Below are positions 43,227 through 51,220 of a DNA stretch of 52,753 nucleotides, piece by piece. The stretch lies in the NCBI GenBank assembly GCA_002696035.1, contig NZQV01000008.1, positions 1 to 52,753 on the forward strand. The letters are read 5' to 3'. The DNA comes from Balneola sp. Its GTDB lineage: Bacteria; Bacteroidota; Rhodothermia; Balneolales; Balneolaceae. Every line of letters begins with the position of its first letter. Position 1 is the first letter of the stretch. The notes below the pieces were generated by a model. That model searched no databases, was not told the DNA's origin, and saw only the letters and a program-made list of their open reading frames with translations. A program made the position numbers and the translations under genes.

Positions 43227-43525
43227 TATCCATCCCAAAAGTTAAAAAGATACGTAGTAAGAAAATCACGCAGTTTGCTAAAGGTCAGCGATGTACGCTC
43301 CGTGTTGCTGATCAGTGTAGCGGGAATGATACGGTAGTATTCTGTCATGCCCCAAGCATGGGAAAGGGTGAAGCCACTAAATCAGATGATTTCTGGGGCG
43401 CTTTTGGGTGCTATGCCTGTCACCAGTTGGCAGATGCCGGAAAGATAACCGGCTGGGACTGGATGAAGGCGATCTACGAGACGATGAAGATCTTATTTGA
43501 ACATAAACTTTTAAAAGCGGAGTGA
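43223..43525 (+). CDS. YbcO-like (DUF1364) nuclease
   Basis: 100 residues. The pattern RCTLRVADQCSGNDTVVFCHAP followed by DFWGAFGCYACHQLAD matches DUF1364/YbcO, small HNH-like nucleases found next to recombination genes of lambdoid phages. Cysteine and histidine metal ligands are all present. Coupled to the zinc protein upstream. Confidence 0.75.
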   Translation: MISIPKVKKIRSKKITQFAKGQRCTLRVADQCSGNDTVVFCHAPSMGKGEATKSDDFWGAFGCYACHQLADAGKITGWDWMKAIYETMKILFEHKLLKAE

Positions 43526-43526
43526 T

Positions 43527-43673
43527 ATGGAATTTATAACGTATGCGGTAGTAGGTATGATCGGCATGTTTGTGGGGATGTTAGTCATGGGCATGTTATC
43601 GGTAGCGGGAGAATCAGACCGAAGGACTTCAGAGATATATGAATCAGAACTTAAAAAGCAGGAATTGCTATGA
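43527..43673 (+). CDS. Small membrane protein, 48 residues
   Basis: ATG at 43527, TGA at 43673. One glycine/methionine-rich membrane segment (AVVGMIGMFVGMLVMGMLSV) and a charged tail. Its stop overlaps the next ATG (ATGA). Unknown. Confidence 0.5.
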   Translation: MEFITYAVVGMIGMFVGMLVMGMLSVAGESDRRTSEIYESELKKQELL

Positions 43674-44023
43674 AAGCGACTCAAAGCGAAGCTACACTAC
43701 ACCTCTTAATGGTAAGGGCTAATCAATGGGTTCCGATGCCGGAGATCGTGAATTACACGGCTCAGCATTGCAGATCGATGTGTCATGCCATCCACTCCAG
43801 GGCATCGGACTTGCGGGAACGTGGATATGACATTCAGAATGAGACGAAAGAAGTGGACGGTGTTAAGCATAGCTGTTATAAACTATCGATCGCTCCCGGC
43901 GCTCTGAATGCGTTGAAGGCGAAGTTTACCCTGGGCGAGTCGATACCGCATTACAATCAGCTTAAAGAGTATAAACCGAAGGGTGTGCAGAAGTCAATGT
44001 TTCCGGAGGCATGTGTGGTATGA
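43670..44023 (+). CDS. Phage winged-helix domain protein
   Basis: 117 residues. Pattern LLMVRANQWVPMPEIVNYTAQ...AIHSRASDLRERGYDIQNET...SCYKLS is a winged helix as in small phage helix-turn-helix proteins (RISDLRE.G..I). Probably DNA-binding; target unknown. Confidence 0.6.
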   Translation: MKATQSEATLHLLMVRANQWVPMPEIVNYTAQHCRSMCHAIHSRASDLRERGYDIQNETKEVDGVKHSCYKLSIAPGALNALKAKFTLGESIPHYNQLKEYKPKGVQKSMFPEACVV

Positions 44024-44346
44024 ATGGTTTAGGAATATTTACTTCTGTAGATGTACCACAGCAAGATCATTTTAATAGATTGCAGGGTGATAGGTTTATA
44101 AAGAAGGGTGATTTGATTGACGTAGTGTACTGGAGTGAATGGAATGCTTCTAAACCTGATAGCAGGGTTTTTAAGAAAGTGAGAATTATAGCCGGCGCCG
44201 ATTATAATACTGATTCGTCTTTACCTGGAGAGTGTTTAGTTGGGTGGTTGAATAAATCAAAAAGAGGTTTTGATAATGAGTTTCGGAAAGGGTTGAGCCG
44301 GGTAATGTCTGTTGTTAAGGTAAATCCATCACTATTTGAGAAATGA
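44020..44346 (+). CDS. Phage protein, unknown
   Basis: 108 residues from ATG at 44020, chosen because it forms the same ATGA overlap as its neighbours (an ATG nine bases earlier is in frame). SH3-like short strands: KGDLIDVVYWSEWN, RVFKKVRIIAGADY. No family recognized. Confidence 0.5.
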   Translation: MNGLGIFTSVDVPQQDHFNRLQGDRFIKKGDLIDVVYWSEWNASKPDSRVFKKVRIIAGADYNTDSSLPGECLVGWLNKSKRGFDNEFRKGLSRVMSVVKVNPSLFEK

Positions 44347-44465
44347 GTGGACCTACACACATATCAGAACTGATCACCGGCGCTTTGAAGGATTTTGAAG
44401 GGCGTAAGATTAAGCAGGAACAAGAACAGGAAAGAGTAAAAGAACAGGAAGAAGTTTATGAGTAG
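44343..44465 (+). CDS. Small coiled-coil phage protein, 40 residues
   Basis: ATG at 44343 (ATGA overlap) to TAG at 44465, overlapping the next gene by 8 bases. Helix start HISELITGALKDFEG then a Glu/Gln/Lys coiled coil (KIKQEQEQERVKEQEE). Unknown role. Confidence 0.45.
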   Translation: MSGPTHISELITGALKDFEGRKIKQEQEQERVKEQEEVYE

Positions 44466-45435
44466 TGGTTTAATTGATAAAGACGCGTATTACTTCCCGC
44501 ATTTTAGTAATGCCAGGCACGACCGTAAAGTAAAGCGGTTACGTAAGCAGATGGGATTAGAAGGGTATGGTATATATTTCATGCTGTTGGAGGTTCTGCG
44601 AGATCAGGAGGACTTCACCTACCCTATGGAGGACATAGATCTGTTAGCGGATGAGTTCGTAACCTCAAATCAGAAAGTGGAGGCCGTTATACGTGGTTAC
44701 GGGTTGTTTAAACTAAATGATCAGGAGTGCTTTTTCAGTCCCAAGCTGATCGAGTTTCTCATGCCTTACTTAAACCAAAAACAGAGCCGGCGCGTGGATG
44801 GAATAAAGGGGAATCTTATCCGTCATGGTCATTACACAAAACAGCAATTAAGAGGCTTATCTGACGAGCAAATTCTGCAACTAAATGACAAAATTAAGCA
44901 TTCAACCTCGCTCACCTATTCGGGAGGCGAGTCGCATGGCGAGTCGGGGGGCGAGAATAACTCGGTAAAATTATCAGAAATAACACAAAATCAGGCTTTA
45001 AATAGTGTTCAGTCGGGGGGCGAGTCGCAGGGCGAGTCGGGAGGCGGTCGCTATAAGAGTAAAGTAAAGGAGAGTAAAGTAAAGGAGAAGAGAGAGAGTA
45101 CGCACGCACGCGAGGATTTTTCAAGGATCAATGAGACTCCGGTTCCAGAAGACTTCCAATCTAAAGAATTTCATGAGGCTTATGAGAATTTTATGGATTA
45201 CATGCTAACGGATAAAGGAGTGGATGTAACACCGCTTAAAACAAGTCTCCACTTAGGAGAGCTTGTCCGGTTAAAGAATGCAGGGAATGATCCGGTGAAG
45301 GTTATCAACCAGACAATCATGAGTGATAATAAATCATTCTACCCTTTGAGGGATAAGCAGTTTGGAGAGCAGGATGAAGAGGGCAGTTTTGATGCGGATA
45401 AAGCTCGGAAGTACTACGAGGCGGTAGCTGAATGA
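44458..45435 (+). CDS. DUF4373 (Lin1244/Lin1753-like) phage replisome organizer
   Basis: 325 residues. The N-terminal domain (YYFPHFSNARHDRKVKRLRKQMGLEGYGIYFMLLEVL) is the winged-helix DUF4373 fold that binds the phage origin. The middle is low-complexity: four-residue S-x-G-E repeats (about residues 155-200), then KSKVKE repeats. The C-terminal domain (about 225-325) likely recruits the helicase encoded next, whose start overlaps its stop. The repeat-coding DNA looks like the origin itself. Confidence 0.75.
   Translation: MSSGLIDKDAYYFPHFSNARHDRKVKRLRKQMGLEGYGIYFMLLEVLRDQEDFTYPMEDIDLLADEFVTSNQKVEAVIRGYGLFKLNDQECFFSPKLIEFLMPYLNQKQSRRVDGIKGNLIRHGHYTKQQLRGLSDEQILQLNDKIKHSTSLTYSGGESHGESGGENNSVKLSEITQNQALNSVQSGGESQGESGGGRYKSKVKESKVKEKRESTHAREDFSRINETPVPEDFQSKEFHEAYENFMDYMLTDKGVDVTPLKTSLHLGELVRLKNAGNDPVKVINQTIMSDNKSFYPLRDKQFGEQDEEGSFDADKARKYYEAVAE
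44920..45047 (+). repeat. Six 12-bp iterons around an AT-rich core: candidate phage replication origin
   Basis: Three head-to-tail units (TCGGGAGGCGAG, TCGCATGGCGAG, TCGGGGGGCGAG; 44920-44955), 57 AT-rich bases, then three more (TCGGGGGGCGAG, TCGCAGGGCGAG, TCGGGAGGCGGT; 45013-45048). Consensus TCGNNNGGCGAG. The layout, inside the initiator gene, is that of lambda ori in gene O. Confidence 0.65.
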
Positions 45436-46709
45436 ACCTACAATACTTTTGCATATCGGCTATTTGTAACTACGATGATGCTGCGGTGAAGGCAATCACT
45501 AAGCTAAAAGCGACGGATTTCACCGACGTTCATCAAAAGCTGTTCAGTATAGCTTCTGGATTGTATAAGCTTAAAAAACAGGTAGATCTTCATGTGTTTA
45601 TATCCCAGGTGTCCAGTATTGGTATCTCAGAGTCAGAGGCGATGCACATCTATCATTACTGCATGGATTACGATGATAGCTGGGAAAATGCGTTTGAGGA
45701 ACTGAAGCGGCTGTCTATTCAACGGATGATCACTTCAGACATGAATGAGCTCCAAGACCTGAAGGCTAAAGACGGTACTCCGGCGCTGATGAGTAGCAGG
45801 GCGATGCAATATGCAGCTAACTGGGTGATGGAAGGAGAAAAACACTACTACTCCGGTAAAGAGATCGATGAGATGAAGGAGGAGTATGGTGAGCCTATCA
45901 GGACTGGTTATCCTTTGTATGATGACAAGATCTACAAGTATGGAGGAAACCTTAAAGGCCAGATGAAAGGGGTGATTATGCGTGAGAAGCATGGTAAGAC
46001 AAGGTCTGAATGCTGGGAGGTTGCTCAGAATATACGCATGGGGCATAAGGTTCTTTATTGTGCGCTGGAGGGTCGTAAGCAGGATATAACCGGTAATATC
46101 AAACAAGTTCTGCAGGATCAGTGGGAAACATACCGAGAGAATTTGTTTGTAGTTGATGGTGTGGTGGACCTGGAAGAGTTAGAAACGATTGTAGTGGAGG
46201 CTGTGCTGGTTGATGGTGTGGATAAAGTGGTAATCGATTACATGCAGTTGGTAGTAACTTCCGGTCGTTATCAGAATGAGAATGAGAGAATAAATGAGGC
46301 TACAGAGCGATTTCGTCATCTTATGGTTAAACATAATTTTCATTTATCGGCATTGAACCAGGCGCGTAAAGCTAATCCAAATGCCACAGTCCCTAAAGAC
46401 GCGAATGGTAATCACTTAATGCCTTCCGGGTATAAGTTTGTCCCGAGTGCGTATGAAGCCTATGGCAGTAACGCGCTTATAAAGGCCGCTACATTAATCA
46501 TTGTTGGATTTAGGCCAAACCAATATGAAGAGCTTACAAAGAATGTAGGTTTGAGTAAGAAGGTGGTGAGTCCAATGGATGTGGATGCAAATTACACATC
46601 TCTGTTTATGCGAATCGAACGAACGAGAAATAAACCTGAATATCTTCATCGTTGGTGGCAGTTCACTGACTCTGACGGTGGGTTAAACCTTATGAGTTTC
46701 ATACAATGA
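45432..46709 (+). CDS. DnaB-like replicative helicase
   Basis: 425 residues. A helical N-terminal DnaB domain (about 1-130) and a RecA-fold domain. The Walker A region is GVIMREKHGKTRSE, with Met where DnaB has Ala (ARPSxGKT) but the Arg and GKT kept. Walker B is VDKVVIDYMQLV and the later HLSALNQARKANPN matches DnaB motif H4 region. Loaded presumably by the DUF4373 protein, whose stop it overlaps. Confidence 0.85.
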   Translation: MNLQYFCISAICNYDDAAVKAITKLKATDFTDVHQKLFSIASGLYKLKKQVDLHVFISQVSSIGISESEAMHIYHYCMDYDDSWENAFEELKRLSIQRMITSDMNELQDLKAKDGTPALMSSRAMQYAANWVMEGEKHYYSGKEIDEMKEEYGEPIRTGYPLYDDKIYKYGGNLKGQMKGVIMREKHGKTRSECWEVAQNIRMGHKVLYCALEGRKQDITGNIKQVLQDQWETYRENLFVVDGVVDLEELETIVVEAVLVDGVDKVVIDYMQLVVTSGRYQNENERINEATERFRHLMVKHNFHLSALNQARKANPNATVPKDANGNHLMPSGYKFVPSAYEAYGSNALIKAATLIIVGFRPNQYEELTKNVGLSKKVVSPMDVDANYTSLFMRIERTRNKPEYLHRWWQFTDSDGGLNLMSFIQ

Positions 46710-46951
46710 AAATGAAAGACTTAAAGCCTGTAGTTGATGTATTTAGTGAGTGTGAACTTGAATACCAGGGAAGTATTGTACTCCTCCGGGATCGTAACGG
46801 TGAAACGGTTGGAGATATAAACTTCTACACTGGGGAGTTCACCTTGTATTCCAGTTATGAACATGCAGATAAAGCATTGGATCGATTTAAAGAGCTTGGA
46901 TACGATTTGTTTGACAAAGAGTTAAATCGTCAACTATTACACGCAGTATAA
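46706..46951 (+). CDS. Small phage protein, unknown
   Basis: 81 residues, strand-rich start (ECELEYQGSIVLLRDRNGETVGDINFYTGEFTLYS) and helical end. No family recognized. Overlaps the helicase stop by four bases. Confidence 0.5.
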   Translation: MKMKDLKPVVDVFSECELEYQGSIVLLRDRNGETVGDINFYTGEFTLYSSYEHADKALDRFKELGYDLFDKELNRQLLHAV

Positions 46952-46986
46952 TTAGCCTTTATTAACCAACTGACCGAGAAAATACT

Positions 46987-47376
46987 ATGCCAGAACAATT
47001 CCAAAAGAAGCAAAAAGCAGGACAGCCATTGAAGGCTGACGGGCAGTATGAGTCTGGCCCAAACATTTACAGTCACCGGCGCTATCGTAACTGGCGTAAA
47101 CGAATCAAACTTAGTCAGCGGGTTTTAGATGAAATTAAAGTTCATAAGATCTACCGGGAGAACAAGGATATTCCATTTAATGAGTACAATGCTTTTCTAA
47201 AGTCTGATAACCCAATGTGTGTTGAGTGCCTGGAAGAAGGGCATGTCAAGGAGGGTAGAGTGCTTGATCACATTCAGCCGATTGAGAGAGGTGGTGAGAA
47301 GTATAATGAAGATAATCTTCAATGGTTGTGTGATCGGCATCACAACATGAAAAGAGCAACAGAGGATAAAGGATGA
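46987..47376 (+). CDS. HNH endonuclease
   Basis: 129 residues. The C-terminal half has CVEC, LDHIQPIERGG, NEDNLQWLCDRHHNMKRA, the HNH metal and catalytic set with zinc-binding cysteines. HNH enzymes beside terminase genes of cos-type phages assist packaging cleavage, so it may work with the terminase subunits 0.4 kb downstream. Confidence 0.88.
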   Translation: MPEQFQKKQKAGQPLKADGQYESGPNIYSHRRYRNWRKRIKLSQRVLDEIKVHKIYRENKDIPFNEYNAFLKSDNPMCVECLEEGHVKEGRVLDHIQPIERGGEKYNEDNLQWLCDRHHNMKRATEDKG

Positions 47377-47669
47377 TTCAATTAGTAAAACAGAAATATC
47401 AATGGCTAAAGCGATCACTGCCATCTGTAAAGCAGGTAGCTAAGATCTTGGCGTTAGTCTTCAATATGCTACCGGGATTACTTGCATATGCCTTTGAGGT
47501 TATTTGCTTTGTGATATCAGCCGTGTTAGTCATCCACTCAGTAGCACAGATGATGGATGGACAGGTGCTGTATGCGTTCATGATAGCTGCGCTGGCAGCG
47601 AGTATGATAGCTATGGCTATCCTGAGCGACTACTACGCCACCGACCGACCAAATAAGGGGGGGGAGTGA
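47373..47669 (+). CDS. Phage membrane protein with two segments
   Basis: 98 residues. A basic N terminus (KQKYQWLKRSLPSVK) and two membrane segments (about 35-60 and 68-88). Starts in an ATGA overlap with the HNH gene. Size and topology would suit a holin, but position before the terminase and absence of an endolysin leave this open. Confidence 0.5.
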   Translation: MIQLVKQKYQWLKRSLPSVKQVAKILALVFNMLPGLLAYAFEVICFVISAVLVIHSVAQMMDGQVLYAFMIAALAASMIAMAILSDYYATDRPNKGGE

Positions 47670-47750
47670 TGGAGTTTTTAGGCAATCACCGGAAACCGCT
47701 TGTTAAGTCTTTTTTTTTTCTCGGAAAGGAACGAGGGTAGGGGGTAGTAT
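47670..47750 (+). other. Gap with a T10 tract before the small terminase
   Basis: Holds a 23-residue frame (47669-47740) and a run of ten T (47710-47719) not preceded by a clear hairpin. A GGGTAGGGGG stretch gives the ribosome site for the terminase gene. No other feature seen. Confidence 0.4.
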
Positions 47751-48284
47751 ATGAAGTTAATCAGGAAAGGCGATAGCGCTGAACAATGTCAAGCAATAAC
47801 TAAAAACGGTTCACAATGTGGCCGGAAGTCTGTGAAGCATGGCTATTGCAAGCAGCACTATAAGCTGGCGAAAGCTCAGGGCAAGGTTGTGGATTTGAAG
47901 GGTAATGATTCGATATCGGAGATACCGGAACCGCCGGTGAAATTAAATGAAGTGGGGATGGCTGCCTGGAAGATCTATTGCCAGTACCTGATTGACGAGG
48001 GGCGTTTGTACCAGGTGTATTTGTTTGGGATCGCGGACCTTTGCCGGTGGCATGAACAACTGGAACGTGCTGCGGCGGATATTGATGAGCATGGCGCGGT
48101 GAATGTGTATGAAAATGGGATACAGCGGAATGGGTATGCCAGCCACTATGATAAGATTCAGCAGCATATTCGGAACCTGCGGGCGGATTATGGGCTGACG
48201 GTCAGCTCGAATAAAAGTACAGGTAGTTCAGCTAAGGAAGAGAAAAAGGAAACGTACAGTGATCGTAAATCTAAGAATTGGTGA
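47751..48284 (+). CDS. P27-family terminase small subunit with N-terminal zinc finger
   Basis: 177 residues. A Cys3His-type finger (CQAITKNGSQCGRK...YCKQH, residues 14-37) precedes the P27 helical region (KLNEVGMAAWKIYCQYL...LYQVYLFGIADLCRWHEQL and IRNLRADYGLTVSS). The small subunit recognizes phage DNA for packaging. The finger is a common add-on in Bacteroidota elements. Overlaps the next start by one base. Confidence 0.8.
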   Translation: MKLIRKGDSAEQCQAITKNGSQCGRKSVKHGYCKQHYKLAKAQGKVVDLKGNDSISEIPEPPVKLNEVGMAAWKIYCQYLIDEGRLYQVYLFGIADLCRWHEQLERAAADIDEHGAVNVYENGIQRNGYASHYDKIQQHIRNLRADYGLTVSSNKSTGSSAKEEKKETYSDRKSKNW

Positions 48285-48469
48285 TGGGTAGAACCAAACC
48301 TCCAAGGCCGTTATTCACAATGGGACCAAACAGAAGTAGAACAGGTAATCGGAAAGTGGATTTTATTTTAAGCAGGGCGAATGAAAAGTATAGGCACCAG
48401 GGCGATGAGTTTATTGGTCTATTTAAAAAGTTATTTATCCAGCTTTGTAAGGAAGATGGTGTGATATGA
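48284..48469 (+). CDS. Small basic phage protein between terminase genes
   Basis: 61 residues from ATG at 48284 (TGATG overlap). Basic and polar start (GRTKPPRPLFTMGPNRSRTGNRK) then helix (FIGLFKKLFIQLCKEDGVI). Unknown; coupled on both sides (stop overlaps terL start, ATGA). Confidence 0.5.
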   Translation: MGRTKPPRPLFTMGPNRSRTGNRKVDFILSRANEKYRHQGDEFIGLFKKLFIQLCKEDGVI

Positions 48470-50244
48470 AAATACCTGAGACGGGGATAGCGGAACTTGA
48501 TGGGTATGTGGCTGGGGTTGCTTCTGGCGAGATCGATGTGTGTAAGTGGGTGAAGCTTGCTGTGGATCGGCATATCAGGGATATGGAGCGGCAGGGTACG
48601 GATGAGTTTCCGTATTATTTTGAGCCGAAGGCGTGTTTGCATTATGTGAATTTCTTTCAGGATATACTGCGCCATTTTGATGGGATCCACTCGGGTAAGG
48701 CGATCATGCTGGAGCCGTGGCAGTATTTTGTTTGGGGTTCGCCTTTTGGGTGGCTGAAGGTGGATCGACTGGAGGGGCATCCTATACGGAGGTTCCGTGA
48801 GGCTTTTATCATGACTCCAAAAAAGCAGGGGAAAACGATCTGTATTGCGGGGTCTTCGTTGTATATGGTGGATTGGGACGGATGGCCTGGAGCTCAGATA
48901 TACTTTCTGGCATTGGACCAAACGCAGGCGAAGAAGCTTGGTTATGGCGATGCGGTGAAGCTGGTGAATAAATCTCCGGAGCTGGAGGGGAGGCTTCGGG
49001 TTAATAAGAGTGCCGGAGATATGGGTATCTATTGTGATGAGATGGATAGCAGTATACGTCCATCGATCAGTGATGAGGATAAGACGGATGGGTTGAAGGT
49101 GCAAATGAGTGCCAATGATGAGGTTAAGGACTGGACGAATTTCGGGATCTATCAAACCATGAAGCAGAATACTGCTGCTAATCCAAATTCACTGATCTTG
49201 AATACGACTACGGCGGGTAGTGACATGAGTTCGCTGGGCTATGACCTGGAGGATAAGTTGAAGAAGGTGTTGAGCCAGTCTATCACGGATGAGCAGTTTT
49301 TTGGGATCATTTATGCCGGGGATAAAGAGGATCGGGAGTTTATTGAGGAGCATATTAACGATAAGGATGCGTTTGAGAAGATCAAACCGCTGATACAAAA
49401 AGCGAATCCTAATTACGGGGTGTCGGTTGGGGAGGATTATTACCGGGGCAGGATCAGTGATGCGCAGAAGAGTTCGCGGGATCTGAATGAGTTCCTTACG
49501 AAGCATATGAATTTCTGGATCAATGCTATGGATCATTATTACAACATGGAGGAGTGGGGCCGGTGTAAGAATGAGAAGTATGCGGACTGGAAGAAGGAGT
49601 TTGCCGGGAAGCCGTGTTATGTGTTTATAGATCTGCAGGCTAAGAAGGATATCTGCCCGATGTATGCTTTGTTCCCGGATGGGGAGACGGAATCGGGTAA
49701 GCGGAAGTATGCTGTTTTCGGGGTTAACTTTCTGCCGGGCGCGGTGGTTAGTAAGAATCTGGTGGGTAAAAAGGCATCGTATAATGAATGGGCTACGGAT
49801 GGGTTCTTCACGCTAACACCGGGTAAGACTACTGATTATGATTATGTGTTGGAGGAGCTGAAACAGTGGAAACAGCTTTTCAATATTAAGGCGGTGGGTT
49901 TTGATGATTGGGGTCCTCAGGTGTTTGCACAGAAGATTGAGGCTTCGGGGATGAAGGTGTATATCATTAAGCAGAGCACTAAGTACCTGAGTGATCCTAT
50001 GAAAACGATAGATGCGTGGACTGTGGATCACCGGATTGCACATAACGGGGACCCGGTTTTGTTTTGGGCGATGGGTAATGTGGTGGCGAAGGAGGATGCG
50101 AATGAGAATGTGTTTCCCAGGAAGGAGCATCCTGATAATAAGATCGATCCGGCGGTGGCTTTGATTAACCTGGTGGCGATGGAGCTGGAGGATCCGCTAC
50201 CGAAGTCGGGCCAGCGGCGGGTACCGAAAGTGTGGTCTGTATAA
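48466..50244 (+). CDS. Terminase large subunit
   Basis: 592 residues. The ATPase has a Walker A-like MTPKKQGKTICIAGS (about residue 115), a motif YFLALDQTQAKKL and IYCDEMDS; the nuclease half has CYVFIDLQAKKDICPMYALF, AVGFDDWGPQVFAQKI and a final DNKIDPAVALINLVAM with the acidic metal site. This is the Terminase_1 (YmfN) group that pairs with P27 small subunits. Its long antisense frame is a shadow. The integron cassettes start soon after, where a portal gene would be expected. Confidence 0.92.
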   Translation: MKIPETGIAELDGYVAGVASGEIDVCKWVKLAVDRHIRDMERQGTDEFPYYFEPKACLHYVNFFQDILRHFDGIHSGKAIMLEPWQYFVWGSPFGWLKVDRLEGHPIRRFREAFIMTPKKQGKTICIAGSSLYMVDWDGWPGAQIYFLALDQTQAKKLGYGDAVKLVNKSPELEGRLRVNKSAGDMGIYCDEMDSSIRPSISDEDKTDGLKVQMSANDEVKDWTNFGIYQTMKQNTAANPNSLILNTTTAGSDMSSLGYDLEDKLKKVLSQSITDEQFFGIIYAGDKEDREFIEEHINDKDAFEKIKPLIQKANPNYGVSVGEDYYRGRISDAQKSSRDLNEFLTKHMNFWINAMDHYYNMEEWGRCKNEKYADWKKEFAGKPCYVFIDLQAKKDICPMYALFPDGETESGKRKYAVFGVNFLPGAVVSKNLVGKKASYNEWATDGFFTLTPGKTTDYDYVLEELKQWKQLFNIKAVGFDDWGPQVFAQKIEASGMKVYIIKQSTKYLSDPMKTIDAWTVDHRIAHNGDPVLFWAMGNVVAKEDANENVFPRKEHPDNKIDPAVALINLVAMELEDPLPKSGQRRVPKVWSV

Positions 50245-50271
50245 TTCTAAATTTAAAATTAAAAAATACTG

Positions 50272-50490
50272 ATGCCGATTGATCCTGATCATTTAGAGCT
50301 TGTGAAATTGCATGACCCGTATGTGTTTGATGAGCGGTTTGTGGAGTGTACCCGGGAGTGTGATACCTACGAGGAGGCTTATGACTTGGTGGAACAGGAG
50401 TATAAATCGGTGTTTGGGAAGCGGAAGTATAGTAATTATAACTCGTATCGCGTTGCGCGGAGGAAGCGGATAAAGGCGAGGCATGATTAA
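50272..50490 (+). CDS. Small protein between terminase and first attC, unknown
   Basis: 72 residues (MPIDPDHLELVKLHDPYVFD... basic tail RVARRKRIKARHD). No family recognized. Its TAA stop (50488-50490) forms the TAAC of the first attC, exactly at the predicted crossover. Since no attC lies upstream, it is either the resident phage gene whose end served as insertion point or the last cassette gene of the array. Confidence 0.55.
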   Translation: MPIDPDHLELVKLHDPYVFDERFVECTRECDTYEEAYDLVEQEYKSVFGKRKYSNYNSYRVARRKRIKARHD

Positions 50491-50607
50491 CGGTGAAAGC
50501 TTAACCGCGCGTTGAAATTAATAACTAAATGGAGATCAGAAAAATGAAAGATAGTCATAAAAGTACCAAGGACGCGACAGCGTCCGATGTTGAAGCCTTT
50601 GTTAACT
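50485..50607 (-). other. attC site A (integron cassette recombination site)
   Basis: Read on the minus strand: AGTTAAC (R''), AAAGG, CTTCAACATCGGAC (L''), a variable region, GCGGTTAAG (L'), GTTAATC (R'). L'' and L' pair except for one extra C, as in canonical attC. GGACGC-GACA-GCGTCC (50570-50585) forms a hairpin in the variable region. Predicted crossover between 50490 and 50491. Confidence 0.8.
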
Positions 50608-50834
50608 GGCCGTTGGTGAACGGTGTTTATGAGACAGAAAATGGCAGCACCGTTGAAATTTTTGGCAAACACAGTGGAGGCAGTAGTGTAAGCTTCGATT
50701 GGTTGGAAGAGAACGGTTGCCTTGACTGCGAACCGCAAGCGTACCCGGAAAAGTATGACGAAAATGATGTACGATTAGTTTGGAACTGTGATTACTGCGG
50801 AGGAGGTTCTGCAAAATTGCACAAGGCTAGTTAA
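50529..50834 (+). CDS. Cassette gene 2, starts inside attC A
   Basis: 101 residues. Both available ATG codons (50529, 50544) are inside the variable region of attC A; the frame then reads through L'' and R'' (KDATASDVEAFVNW). The body is GVYETENGSTVEIFGKHSGGSSVSFDWLEENGC and a CxYCGGGSAKLH end, a probable metal site with the earlier CLDC. Unknown function. TAA stop at the next attC crossover. Confidence 0.55.
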   Translation: MEIRKMKDSHKSTKDATASDVEAFVNWPLVNGVYETENGSTVEIFGKHSGGSSVSFDWLEENGCLDCEPQAYPEKYDENDVRLVWNCDYCGGGSAKLHKAS

Positions 50835-51035
50835 CGGGTGGTGTTTAAGTGGCGCTATATAAATAAATGGGAAAGATCATGAATGAATACAATAAGATGA
50901 TACCCTGTGCTTATTGCGGAAGGGAATATAAAAAAAGCGAATACCCAAGCCCTATATATGCTTGTTGCAATGAATGCTATAAAAGCACAGGGCGGAAGGA
51001 CGCGTTAGCGTCCAACTTGAAACACATTGTTAAGT
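50829..51035 (-). other. attC site B, long (207 bp)
   Basis: Minus strand: ACTTAAC (R'', perfect RYYYAAC), AATGT, GTTTCAAGTTGGAC (L''), a 140-bp variable region, CCACTTAAACAC (L'), GTTAACT (R'). The hairpin GGACGC-GTTA-GCGTCC (50998-51013) repeats the one in attC A. Crossover predicted between 50834 and 50835. The variable region codes a zinc-ribbon segment on the plus strand. Confidence 0.85.
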
Positions 51036-51220
51036 GGCTGTGGCGGATTGAGAAGATATACTTTGAAAGGAATGTGTTTGATGAAAAGTGGAAAGCCTTA
51101 ATACCAACCATTCTTTTTTTTAGCACTGTTGTAAACGGAAAGAAGGCTATGTCATTTAAGCTCTCTTTTTGGAAATGGTGGTTTAAAATGAACGTGTTTT
51201 TAAAAGAAAAGGCCACTTAA
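50867..51220 (+). CDS. Cassette gene 3, zinc ribbon encoded within attC B
   Basis: 117 residues. The N-terminal half lies in attC B and has two CxxC pairs (CAYCGREYKKSE and CCNECYKS), then KDALASNLKHIVKW across L''/R''. The second half is basic and aromatic (RIEKIYFERN, FKLSFWKWWFKM). Unknown function. If the attC-coded part is not translated, only a short frame from a GTG remains. Confidence 0.5.
   Translation: MGKIMNEYNKMIPCAYCGREYKKSEYPSPIYACCNECYKSTGRKDALASNLKHIVKWLWRIEKIYFERNVFDEKWKALIPTILFFSTVVNGKKAMSFKLSFWKWWFKMNVFLKEKAT

Noticed and set aside
43527-43673. Holin assignment for the small membrane proteins at 42862, 43527 and 47373
   Set aside because: No endolysin neighbours and an early-operon position for two of them; membrane topology alone does not support the call.
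48271-49155. A 294-residue open frame on the minus strand
   Set aside because: It lies opposite the small terminase-linked gene and terL, has an Ile/Pro/His/Arg-rich composition typical of an antisense frame and no recognizable motif; the plus-strand terminase is certain.
50977-51216. A minus-strand frame in cassette 3 that would run with the attC orientation
   Set aside because: It starts next to attC C, but lacks any family likeness or ribosome site, and spans attC B; the plus-strand genes show clearer coding character. Kept in mind because it would restore normal gene/attC polarity.
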